This document shows, piece by piece, positions 55,817 through 63,273 of a DNA stretch of 64,000 nt. The DNA comes from Citricoccus muralis (GTDB taxonomy: Bacteria; Actinomycetota; Actinomycetes; Actinomycetales; Micrococcaceae). A model generated the notes under the pieces. It had not been told where the DNA came from and made no database searches. It saw only the letters and a program-made list of their open reading frames with translations. The stretch lies in the NCBI RefSeq assembly GCF_029637705.1, contig NZ_CP121252.1, forward strand, positions 806,001 to 870,000. The letters are read 5' to 3'. Each line of letters begins with the position of its first letter. Positions within the stretch are counted from its first letter, which is position 1. Position numbers and translations under genes: made by a program.

Positions 55817-56551
55817 ATGACCGACTTGATCGACACGACCGAAATGTATCTGCGTACGATCTACGAGCTGCAGGAGGAAGGGATTACTCCATTGCGGGCG
55901 CGGATCGCGGAGCGCCTGGATCATTCCGGTCCCACCGTGTCTCAGACGATTGCGCGCATGGAGCGTGACGGACTGGTGAAGGTGGCTGGCGATCGACATC
56001 TTGAGCTGACCGACACCGGGCTGGACACCGCGTCCAAGGTGATGCGCAAACACCGTCTTGCCGAGCGTCTGCTCTCCGACGTCATTGGTCTGGACTGGCC
56101 CTACGTGCATGAAGAGGCCTGCCGCTGGGAGCACGTGATGAGCGATCAAGTCGAGCGTCGTCTCGTCGATCTGCTGAACCAGCCGGTGTACTCGCCCTTC
56201 GGCAACCCAATTCCGGGTCTGGGTGAAATCGGCGGCCCGGACACGGCAGAAGGCCCCACTCGGTATGAGGGGGAGCACCTGACTGTGGCCCTGACGACTC
56301 CGGGCACGTTCCGCATTCTGTTGCTCACCGAAGCCATCCAGACTGATCCCGAGCTGCTGGCCCAGCTGGCTGCAGCAGGCATCCGCCCCGGCGCGGTCAT
56401 TAAAGCAAGCCCCTCCGACGGTTACGTTGCGGTGCGCACCATCGAGCCGGGCCCTGCCGTGGCGCTGGATGATTCTCGCGAAGACTTCTCCGATGAAGGT
56501 CTGGAGATCTCCGAAGAGACCGCACACCACATTCGGGTGGTCCGTTCCTGA
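55817..56551 (+). CDS. dtxR: Iron-dependent repressor DtxR/IdeR
   Basis: This 244-residue repressor begins MTDLIDTTEMYLRTIYEL, almost as in Corynebacterium DtxR. The helix-turn-helix is RIAERLDHSGPTVSQTIARMERDGLV. Metal ligands Met10, Cys102, Glu105 and His106, and His79, Glu83 and His98, are all present (KHRLAERLL, HEEACRWEHV). The C-terminal SH3-like FeoA-type domain follows at about residues 150-240. With Fe2+ it represses iron-uptake genes. Its own target sites are not obvious here. Confidence 0.95.
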   Translation: MTDLIDTTEMYLRTIYELQEEGITPLRARIAERLDHSGPTVSQTIARMERDGLVKVAGDRHLELTDTGLDTASKVMRKHRLAERLLSDVIGLDWPYVHEEACRWEHVMSDQVERRLVDLLNQPVYSPFGNPIPGLGEIGGPDTAEGPTRYEGEHLTVALTTPGTFRILLLTEAIQTDPELLAQLAAAGIRPGAVIKASPSDGYVAVRTIEPGPAVALDDSREDFSDEGLEISEETAHHIRVVRS

Positions 56552-56598
56552 TCTCAACTCAGGAGAAATCACCAGAATCGCTTCTCCGGAACCTCCCA

Positions 56599-56629
56599 GC
56601 ACCGGCGCCGCACAACGCGGCGCCGGTGC
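56599..56629 (+). terminator. Terminator of dtxR
   Basis: GCACCGGCGCCGC and GCGGCGCCGGTGC form a perfect 13-bp stem around ACAAC, 48 bp after the stop. Confidence 0.85.
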
Positions 56630-56759
56630 CGTTAAAGAGGAATATGGATCACGGCAACACGCCGTAGGACACGAAAATCACAGCAAAGATCACAGAAGAT
56701 CACTGCCGAAAATTGGCGAAATTCCGCGGAAGTTGAGGATCCGTCGTGACATTTTTCCA

Positions 56760-56954
56760 CCATGCCGTTATCTCAGCGTGACATTCGGTATCGGTTTGAT
56801 ATACGCTGAAGCGGTGCCCAGGCAGGAGAGATCTCCGGGTCACACATCAAGAGCTTGCTGAACCCCCGCGGCTCACGATGAAAAAGCAGTCGTCAAACAC
56901 CATCATGGCGGGGGCAGGCCTATGTCCTGAAAGCACCTGAGAGAGGTTTCTATC
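56760..56954 (+). promoter_or_regulatory. Long structured leader of the NlpC/P60 gene
   Basis: The 403-bp gap before the NlpC/P60 gene holds no open frame of note. CCCCCGC (56863-56869) can pair with GCGGGGG (56908-56914), and GGAGAGATCTCC at about 56824-56835 is a perfect palindrome. The gene's ribosome site is GAGAGAGG. I could not match the conserved core of the c-di-AMP (ydaO) riboswitch, which often precedes such genes. No class is assigned. Confidence 0.45.
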
Positions 56955-57803
56955 GTGTCGAAGCGCGCTTCCGTCGCCCGCCACCGCGCGACCCCTGCGT
57001 CAAACTTCACCCTGGACGCAATGTCCAAGGCAGTGACCATCAACGCCGGCAACTTCGGTCGCCAAACCGCTGTCGTGGCTGCTGCTTCGACCATGGTGCT
57101 GACCCTGGGCGCCCCTGCAGTCAACGCTTCGCCGGTTCCGACCGCACGCGACACCAGCGTTCTGCCAGCCGCCAACGTTGACCTGGAGCGCGCCTCCAAG
57201 GCAACCACCCTCACCGTGGCAGAGGCCGACGCTGAAGTCACCATCGAGCGTGCCTCCGTGTCCTCCACCCCCGCTCCCGAACCGGAGCCGGAAGAGGACC
57301 TGACCCCGGTCACTAACGCAAACGTGGGTCAGCAGTCCACCACCGCCACCGATTCTTCCGCTTCTTCGACTCAGCAGTCGCAGGAAAGCGTTCAGACTTC
57401 CGCTCATGAAGCCGAAGAGACCGTCGAGCAGGAAGCTCCGGCCTCCTCGGCCTCCGGCAGCATGGGCGCCGTGGTGTCGGCCGCTTACTCGGGTATCGGT
57501 CAGCCTTACGTTTTTGGCGGCAAGGGCCCCGGCGGCTGGGACTGCTCCGGCTTCACCGCGTGGGCCTATGCCCAGGCCGGCATCACCATTCCTTCGCAGA
57601 CTTCCGCGATCCGCAACTCCGGCCAGTTCGTGCGTACCTCGAACCCGAAGCCCGGCGACCTGGTCTACCAGAATGGCGGCAGCCACGTAGGCATCTACGT
57701 GGGCAACGGCCAGATGATCGGCGCGCAGAACCCCTCCGTGGGCACCTTCCTGCACTCCGTGAGCCGCAACCCCCTGATGGGCTACTACACCTACGTTGGC
57801 TGA
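56955..57803 (+). CDS. Secreted NlpC/P60 peptidoglycan hydrolase
   Basis: This 282-residue protein starts with a long basic leader (MSKRASVARHRATPAS), a hydrophobic stretch TAVVAAASTMVLTLGAPAVNA as the signal peptide, a Ser/Thr/Glu-rich linker, and an NlpC/P60 domain at about residues 170-280. The domain has SAAYSGIGQPYVFGGKGPGGWDCSGFTAWA (catalytic Cys), PKPGDLVYQNGGSHVGIYVGNG (catalytic His) and GAQNPSVG (third polar residue). It cleaves peptide stems of the cell wall outside the cell. Start codon may be GTG at 56955. Confidence 0.92.
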   Translation: MSKRASVARHRATPASNFTLDAMSKAVTINAGNFGRQTAVVAAASTMVLTLGAPAVNASPVPTARDTSVLPAANVDLERASKATTLTVAEADAEVTIERASVSSTPAPEPEPEEDLTPVTNANVGQQSTTATDSSASSTQQSQESVQTSAHEAEETVEQEAPASSASGSMGAVVSAAYSGIGQPYVFGGKGPGGWDCSGFTAWAYAQAGITIPSQTSAIRNSGQFVRTSNPKPGDLVYQNGGSHVGIYVGNGQMIGAQNPSVGTFLHSVSRNPLMGYYTYVG

Positions 57804-57849
57804 TCGGACCACAGCCAATACCCCGGAATGATGGCCGGGTAAAGACTGC

Positions 57850-57887
57850 AACGAGAGACCCTCTCCCCTCGGAGAGGGTCTCTCGTT
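57850..57887 (+). terminator. Terminator of the NlpC/P60 gene
   Basis: AACGAGAGACCCTCTCC and GGAGAGGGTCTCTCGTT form a perfect 17-bp stem around CCTC, followed by GTC. Confidence 0.85.
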
Positions 57888-57950
57888 GTCTGTGTACGCT
57901 GTGACGGCCGGTCAGAATATCGGGCGGCGGGTCCGCCGTACACTAGGGCA

Positions 57951-58217
57951 ATGACTTCTCTACCGTTGTGGTTCACCGACGTCGCCTCTGCTATGGAGTT
58001 GGGGGATCCGCAGCTTGACGACGAACGTCTGCGGAATTTCCTCACAGCCGTTCAATCGCGGGCTCAGGGGGAAGATTTAGACATCCTTCTCGGAGGCTTT
58101 CTCGCCGGTTATGCCACCGGTATGGCGGAGGGCAGTGAGCAGGCAGATTTCAACCGCGCGCACCGTGCGGCCTTGGGATTTCTGACACACCACCTGCGGG
58201 CCGACACGGACCGTTAG
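57951..58217 (+). CDS. Small hypothetical protein
   Basis: This 88-residue, mostly helical acidic protein contains PLWFTDVASAMELGDPQLDDERLRNFLTAVQ and LLGGFLAGYATGMAEGSE. No known family is recognised, and no signal peptide or membrane helix is clear. The start at 57951 follows a GGGCA stretch with no strong ribosome site. It lies between two terminators of neighbouring genes and is probably a separate transcript. Confidence 0.6.
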   Translation: MTSLPLWFTDVASAMELGDPQLDDERLRNFLTAVQSRAQGEDLDILLGGFLAGYATGMAEGSEQADFNRAHRAALGFLTHHLRADTDR

Positions 58218-58275
58218 TGCGTCCCCCTCGCCGGTTCGCGGTGTCAGGAGGTCGCTCCGGGATTATTCCCGGACG

Positions 58276-58641
58276 CTAGGCGCCGCGGATGACGGTGAGC
58301 AGAAAAACGCTGTTCTCCAATGCGGTCACGGAATGACGCTCCGGCGGAATCGGCAGAAGCTGGCCCGCGGTCAGTTCCCACGAGCGGTCCTTGCCATGGA
58401 GGCGAATGCGTCCGGTCAGCACCTGCAACACGGCTTCGGGCGGACTGTCATGCTCAGCCAGTTCTGCTCCGGCCAGCAGTGCGAGTACGGTTTGGCCCAT
58501 CTTCGTGTCTCGCGAACCGTAGACGGACTTGGCCGCCCGCTGGGCACGCGACGAGCGGGCCGCGGCCAGCAACGACTCCTGGATCTGCTTCAGGCCGACC
58601 GGCGAAATTTCCGGTGCACCGTGTGCTTCGGCGTCTGTCAT
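58276..58641 (-). CDS. Small cupin-fold protein
   Basis: This 121-residue protein has a C-terminal cupin-like strand set from about residue 60: ELAEHDSPPEAVLQVLTGRIRLHGKDRSWELTAGQLLPIPPERHSVTALENSVFLLTVI. The first motif keeps the H(x)3-4E spacing only loosely (HDSPPEA) and the second has an ERHSV His, so metal binding is uncertain. The N-terminus is a helix (LLAAARSSRAQRAAKSV). A strong ribosome site GAGAGGACG precedes the ATG. Confidence 0.7.
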   Translation of the reverse strand: MTDAEAHGAPEISPVGLKQIQESLLAAARSSRAQRAAKSVYGSRDTKMGQTVLALLAGAELAEHDSPPEAVLQVLTGRIRLHGKDRSWELTAGQLLPIPPERHSVTALENSVFLLTVIRGA

Positions 58642-58766
58642 AGCTTCGTCCTCTCTACAGAATCAGGTCTCGCTCTCGATGAGCCCAGCATACGTCGAAC
58701 CGATATGACCGACGTAGCATGAGAGCACCGCCGAAGAGGTGGCTCCGGCTGAAAGGGTGATAGGTG

Positions 58767-59363
58767 ATGACTGAAGTCGAGATCGATCTCCGCGACATTC
58801 CGCGACCCCGGAGACATCGGCAGATTTTCGTGCGATTCGACCACTTAAACGTCGGTGACGCTCTGCTCTTACTCGCCGACCACGAACCTGAGCGGCTGCA
58901 CCAAGATTTTGACCGCGAGTTGCCCGGGTCTTTCGTGTGGGAATCGCTGGGGGAGAACGCTGGGGTGTGGCGGGTGCGGATCACCAAGCTGACGAGTACT
59001 GCACTGCCACGGTGGATGGGTTCCACTGAGACAGCCGACCATGATGACGACGTCACCTCTGGTGGGTCGATCTGGCAGCTCACTCCTGCCGCACGGGACA
59101 TGGATGCCAACGTCATCGCGCTCGGCGCAGGGGACCGCATCGACACCCACAATGGTCCGGAACTAGATGTGCTGATCCACGTGGTCGCGGGGAGCGGAAC
59201 CCTGAGTACCGAAGGCGGCGACGTTCAGTTGGTGCGGGGCGATATTGTCTGGTTGCCGCGACGATCTCAGCGCCGCTTCCAGGCCGGCCCAGAAGGATTG
59301 CGCTACCTGTCAGTGCACCACCGCAAGCCAACCTTGAACATCACCGCGGCCCCGCCGAGGTAA
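58767..59363 (+). CDS. DUF2249 domain fused to a cupin
   Basis: This 198-residue protein has an N-terminal DUF2249 domain, at about residues 1-75 (VEIDLRDIPRPRRHRQIFVRFDHLNVGDALLLLADHEPERLHQDFDRELPGSFVWE and GVWRVRITK), followed by a cupin (LGAGDRIDTHNGPELDVLIHVVAGSGTLSTEGGDVQLVRGDIVWLPRRSQRRFQAG). DUF2249 proteins occur with nitrogen-oxide or redox-stress genes. The partner cupin suggests sensing or detoxification. An in-frame GTG at 58764 is an alternative start. Confidence 0.82.
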   Translation: MTEVEIDLRDIPRPRRHRQIFVRFDHLNVGDALLLLADHEPERLHQDFDRELPGSFVWESLGENAGVWRVRITKLTSTALPRWMGSTETADHDDDVTSGGSIWQLTPAARDMDANVIALGAGDRIDTHNGPELDVLIHVVAGSGTLSTEGGDVQLVRGDIVWLPRRSQRRFQAGPEGLRYLSVHHRKPTLNITAAPPR

Positions 59364-59368
59364 CAGCG

Positions 59369-59408
59369 AAGCCCTCGGTCTCCGAACAGTCGGAAACCGA
59401 GGGCTTTT
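59369..59408 (+). terminator. Terminator of the DUF2249-cupin gene
   Basis: AAGCCCTCGGT and ACCGAGGGCTT form an 11-bp stem (with CTCCGA / TCGGA inner bases) followed by TTCG. Confidence 0.8.
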
Positions 59409-59548
59409 CGCGGTCAGAGCGGGGTGCCCCTCAATGGACTAAAACCGAACGTACAGCATCGGTTCGATCGCCTAGAAGCGGTGTGGGAGCAGGCACGGCG
59501 GGGCGTCTACGATGGCGAAGCCACGCGGCAGGAGAGCGCTTCGATATC

Positions 59549-59704
59549 GTGACAGAGCCGAGCAGACCGCCTAGAACGCCTCCCACGCCAGAGGAAGTGG
59601 ACGCTATTAGAACGGCGAGGGCCAGCGGCGAGAGCGTCCGCCTTATCGCTGAGCGCTTTAACAAGCACCGCGGCACGATCTGGCTGCACACGAAAGACAT
59701 CTGA
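59549..59704 (+). CDS. Mini helix-turn-helix protein, recombinase remnant
   Basis: The short frame (51 residues from GTG) reads PPRTPPTPEEVDAIRTARASGESVRLIAERFNKHRGTIWLHTKDI. The last 25 residues look like the C-terminal Hin/resolvase helix-turn-helix of serine recombinases. The catalytic domain is not found upstream, so it is a remnant or a tiny DNA-binding protein. GGAG is twelve bases upstream. It lies at the edge of the minus-strand P-type ATPase cluster, a place where an element border may be. Confidence 0.5.
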   Translation: MTEPSRPPRTPPTPEEVDAIRTARASGESVRLIAERFNKHRGTIWLHTKDI

Positions 59705-59978
59705 CCTGACTCGCGCCATCTTTGGTTAGTCTGGTTCGTGGTGTGGTTGGGATTGTTGATTTTCTGGGGCTCGTGTTGCGGCTTAGTGCCTTGCTGGCGC
59801 ACCAAAATCGGCACGACTCAGGTCAGACTCCGGGTCATTCAAGCATTCGCGAAGTGCGCTTGAGGTCATCAGGAATCCTGCAAAGGCGAACGCTTGGAGA
59901 CGGCATCCAACTGATGAACAACGTCACGGCAATGCACCTCATCTTCCCAACGCGCGAGCACCTGCTCCGCAATCAGCG
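59705..59978. other. Gap before the P-type ATPase cluster
   Basis: No convincing gene is visible. Both long frames crossing it lack recognisable domains, and base composition drops relative to the flanks. It may be debris of a mobile element. Confidence 0.4.
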
Positions 59979-61919
59979 CTACACGCGTGGCGTGAAATCT
60001 GCACGGTGACGTAGCGGCTGTCCGGCCTCACGGAAACGAGTCACACTTCGGTATGCGCGCAGGGCACGCAGTGCGGAGAGGATCGCGACAAGATCCACGA
60101 TCTCCTGCAACAACGCGCCCGCTACCGCCGGAAGGTACCCGAACGCTGCCACAAGCATGAGCCCGACCGAGATGATGATGCCCATCCAGATCGACTGCAA
60201 TGCGATCTTCACCGTCATGTGCGATACCTGCACCACATCGGCCACGCGCGACACGTCGTCGGAGGTGATCACGGCGGATGCTGACTCGCTTGCCGCGGTT
60301 GCCCCGCGGCCTGCGATCGCGACCCCGACATCGGCAGCAGCGAGCACCGGAGCGTCATTGATGCCATCGCCCACCATCATCACGGGCCGAGGCCGCAATG
60401 CCACCACGATGTCCACCTTGCTCTGAGGTGTTGTTTCGGCGTGCACCGTGGTGATGCCCGCATCGGCGGCGATTGATTCCGCAGTCGGCGCGACGTCGCC
60501 GGTCACCATCACGATCTGCTCCACGCCGGTTTCGCGGAGGCGGGCGATCGTCTCGGAAGCGTGGGAGCGCAGCGGGTCGGAGACCACGATGACACCGGCA
60601 AAATCACTGTCAACCGACACGTACACGGCCGTTTCCCCAGCCGCGAGCGGGGTACGCGCGAACGCACCGGCGACTTCTTCGATGAATGCCGGTTTTCCGA
60701 CCGGCACCACGCTGTCGTCGGCGAGTGTCGCCTGCACTCCGTTCGTAGCGAACTCCTCAGCCGCCGTTACCTGGGGCAACTGCAGCTGCTTCTCCACAGC
60801 GTGGGCGACAATCGGCCCAGCGAACACATGCACCGAATACTGTTCCGCAGCAGCGGCGAGCCGGAGTATCTCATCTGTAGAGCGGGTGATTGGGCGGATC
60901 TCGACCACATCTGGTCTGCCCTGCGTAAGGGTTCCGGTCTTATCGAACGCAGCCGTACGCACACGGGCAAGTACCTCTAACGCGCCACCGTCTTTAATGA
61001 TCACGTTCAACTTTGCCGCGGAACTCATGCCGCCCATGAAGGCCACTGGTGCGGCGATCAACAACGGGCACGGGGTGGCTACGACGAGCACCTCCGCAAA
61101 TCGCACCGGATCCCCACTGAGGTACCAGGCGAGACCCGCGATGAGCAGCGACACGATCGTGAAAGGCACGGCATAGCGATCGGCAAGGCGCACCATTGGC
61201 GCCCGAGATTCCACCGCTCCCTCAACGAGGCGCACGATCGACGCGTAGTGCGAGTCGTGTGCGGCTTTGTCCGCGCGCATTGTGAACGTTTCGGTGTTGT
61301 TTATCGTGCCCGAGAGCAGCGCGTCACCGGCCTGGTATGTGACGGGGAGCGGTTCGCCGGTGACCGAGGATTCGTCGATGACTGCTCGCGCCGAGATGAG
61401 GGTGCCGTCTACGGGCAGCACTTCGGTGGATCGCACCAGGAGTTCATCCCCGATCACCACATCTGCGATCGGGATACGATCCACCTCATCGGTATGCGGG
61501 TCCACACGCTGCGCGTAGACCGGTGCCCGGTTCAGCAAGGTGTCGAGTTCGCGGCTCGCCCGGCGCGCGGCGAGTGTTTCGAGCGCTTCGCCGCCGGTCA
61601 GCATCAGCGCGATGATGAGACCCGCCACATACTCACCAACCGCAAGGGTCGCGATCATCGCGATCACTGCGAGAATGTCGAGTCCCCAGTGCCCGCTCAT
61701 CAGATCGCGCACCATACCAACGGCAGTGACGAAGATCACGACTCCGATGACGATGTATGCGACCATGGCGAGGGGCAGGGTCTGCCCGAGAGACCACAGA
61801 GTTACACCGGCAGCTAGGCCGATCACGACGAAGATCATGAGCGGCCTGCTACGAAGAAACGGCAGCACCTCATGCATGGGTCGCCGCTTCGTGCCGCGTT
61901 CAGACTGAGGAGCTGCCAT
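59979..61919 (-). CDS. Heavy-metal P-type ATPase (P1B type, TPC motif)
   Basis: This 646-residue ATPase has at least six predicted membrane segments, an actuator domain (IDESSVTGEPLPV), the ion-site helix VVATPCPLLIAAPVAF, the phosphorylated FDKTGTLTQG, and MMVGDGINDAPVLAAADVGVAI. Instead of the CPC or SPC ion motif it has TPC, associated with the P1B-5 group. The usual His-Pro of the nucleotide domain is replaced by SVHV. No N-terminal metal-binding CXXC domain is present. Nickel, iron or another transition metal is possible. Start ATG 61919, or GTG one codon earlier. Confidence 0.85.
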   Translation of the reverse strand: MAAPQSERGTKRRPMHEVLPFLRSRPLMIFVVIGLAAGVTLWSLGQTLPLAMVAYIVIGVVIFVTAVGMVRDLMSGHWGLDILAVIAMIATLAVGEYVAGLIIALMLTGGEALETLAARRASRELDTLLNRAPVYAQRVDPHTDEVDRIPIADVVIGDELLVRSTEVLPVDGTLISARAVIDESSVTGEPLPVTYQAGDALLSGTINNTETFTMRADKAAHDSHYASIVRLVEGAVESRAPMVRLADRYAVPFTIVSLLIAGLAWYLSGDPVRFAEVLVVATPCPLLIAAPVAFMGGMSSAAKLNVIIKDGGALEVLARVRTAAFDKTGTLTQGRPDVVEIRPITRSTDEILRLAAAAEQYSVHVFAGPIVAHAVEKQLQLPQVTAAEEFATNGVQATLADDSVVPVGKPAFIEEVAGAFARTPLAAGETAVYVSVDSDFAGVIVVSDPLRSHASETIARLRETGVEQIVMVTGDVAPTAESIAADAGITTVHAETTPQSKVDIVVALRPRPVMMVGDGINDAPVLAAADVGVAIAGRGATAASESASAVITSDDVSRVADVVQVSHMTVKIALQSIWMGIIISVGLMLVAAFGYLPAVAGALLQEIVDLVAILSALRALRAYRSVTRFREAGQPLRHRADFTPRV

Positions 61920-61940
61920 CACCCTACGAGTCCTTCTTCT

Positions 61941-62657
61941 TCACGAGTTTGTTGAGAGCGTGCTCAGTGCGTCGATGTCGGTGATCGTGATCTTGCCTCG
62001 GGGTGCTTGTGTGATTACGCCGGAGTCGCTGAGATGGCGCAGCTGTCGACTCAACGATTCCGGGGTGGTGTCCAGCAATGAGGCAATATCCTTCTTCGCC
62101 AATGGCAGCAAGACCTCCGGGTAGATCCCTGATCCATGCCGCGTGGGCAAAGTCAGCAGATAGCTTGCGAGTCTGGAGGTGACATCTCCCGAAATGACAG
62201 AGGCCAATCGCGCTTCGGTTTCTCTCAGACGCCGGCTGACACTCTCCAGCATTCGCAACCCGATACTCGGGTGCTTCTCCACGAGGCGACCGAGATCAGC
62301 ATGATGGAAGACACACAATTGTGCTGGTTCGAGTGCGGTCGCTTCATGATCAGGGCGGACACCGCTGAGAAACGCTGACTCTCCGATGAAATCCCCGGCG
62401 CCGAGCACCCGAATGATCTGCTCATGCCCGTCGGGGCTCGTTCGCGAGATCTTGACTCGGCCAGTGTGCACCACCATCAGTTGCGAAATGTTCGAGCCTC
62501 CCGAGTACACTCGTTCAGTGCGATCGAGCAGTGTCGGGCGTGCCACCCGGGCGACCTCGAGCTGATGTTCGTGCGTGAGCCCGCGAAAGAGCGGAACCCG
62601 TGCCACGCAGAGTTCTTCGGAGCGAGCTGTGTCCACGGCTGGCAGCGGCGTAAACAT
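61941..62657 (-). CDS. Crp/Fnr-family regulator
   Basis: This 238-residue protein has a cyclic-nucleotide-binding-like domain at about residues 15-140 (VYSGGSNISQLMVVHTGRVKISRTSPDGHEQIIRVLGAGDFIGESAFLSG) and a C-terminal winged helix (LPLAKKDIASLLDTTPESLSRQLRHL). Cysteine is present at position about 17 and 115, without the Fnr four-Cys set. GAGAGAGGAGG lies right before the ATG. It is read in the same direction as the downstream ATPase with 21 bp between, so one transcript is likely, and it may control this cluster. Confidence 0.88.
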   Translation of the reverse strand: MFTPLPAVDTARSEELCVARVPLFRGLTHEHQLEVARVARPTLLDRTERVYSGGSNISQLMVVHTGRVKISRTSPDGHEQIIRVLGAGDFIGESAFLSGVRPDHEATALEPAQLCVFHHADLGRLVEKHPSIGLRMLESVSRRLRETEARLASVISGDVTSRLASYLLTLPTRHGSGIYPEVLLPLAKKDIASLLDTTPESLSRQLRHLSDSGVITQAPRGKITITDIDALSTLSTNS

Positions 62658-62810
62658 AGGCCTCCTCTCTCACTAGTATGGCAACGCGCGATATTCCGTG
62701 AGCCGTATGAGTTACGCGAGTAATCTGAATGCTACGCGTTCGGGCGCATATGTTGGAGTGGCCTCAGGTTCGTGCGGCCCTCCCATGTTCCTCATTCGGA
62801 TGTCGTTCGC

Positions 62811-63239
62811 TCAGTTCGCGTGCGGAGGGGTATCTTCACCTGCGGCCTCGGCGGCGTCTGCCAGTTCCTTGGTGGTGTACTCTGCATCGACCGCGTGCTC
62901 GGGTGGTGAATACACCGTGTAGAGCACCAACGGTTCGTCACCGGTGTTGCGGAAGTTATGGCGTGTGCCTGCGGGAACGGCACACAGATCGCCGGCATCG
63001 ACCGCGTGGGTGTGACCGTCGAGATCGGCTTCACCAGTACCGGAAACGAAGCTCAGCAGCTGGTCGGTGGTCTCGTGCACCTCGTCACCGATTTCTCCTC
63101 CCACCGGAACCGTCATTGCCACGAGCTGGGAGTGCTCTCCGGTCCAGAGCACCTTTCGGAAGCTCACGTTCTCCTTCGCAATGTCCGCGATGATGAAGTG
63201 CTCGACGTTCCTACCGATATTGGTGTGTTTGTCGGTCAT
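62811..63239 (-). CDS. Cupin-domain protein
   Basis: This 142-residue protein has a cupin fold: VPVGGEIGDEVHETTDQLLSFVSGTGEADLDGHTHAVDAGDLCAVPAGTRHNFRNTGDEPLVLYTVYSPPEHAVDAEY. The first motif supplies a His and Glu (EVHETTDQ) and the second a His (GTRHNF), so metal binding is likely. The C-terminal PPEHAVDAE tail is typical of a common bacterial mannose-6-phosphate-isomerase-like cupin. It sits between the Crp/Fnr gene and the second ATPase on the same strand. Confidence 0.88.
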   Translation of the reverse strand: MTDKHTNIGRNVEHFIIADIAKENVSFRKVLWTGEHSQLVAMTVPVGGEIGDEVHETTDQLLSFVSGTGEADLDGHTHAVDAGDLCAVPAGTRHNFRNTGDEPLVLYTVYSPPEHAVDAEYTTKELADAAEAAGEDTPPHAN

Positions 63240-63273
63240 GTTGTCCTCATTTTCTTTCTGAGAGTTTGTTCTG

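Noticed and set aside
56760-56954. c-di-AMP (ydaO) riboswitch before the NlpC/P60 gene
   Set aside because: The position fits, but the conserved core sequences could not be located. I list only an unclassified leader.
59722-60009. A 95-codon plus-strand frame before the ATPase cluster
   Set aside because: It overlaps the end of the ATPase gene, has no domain and begins without a ribosome site.
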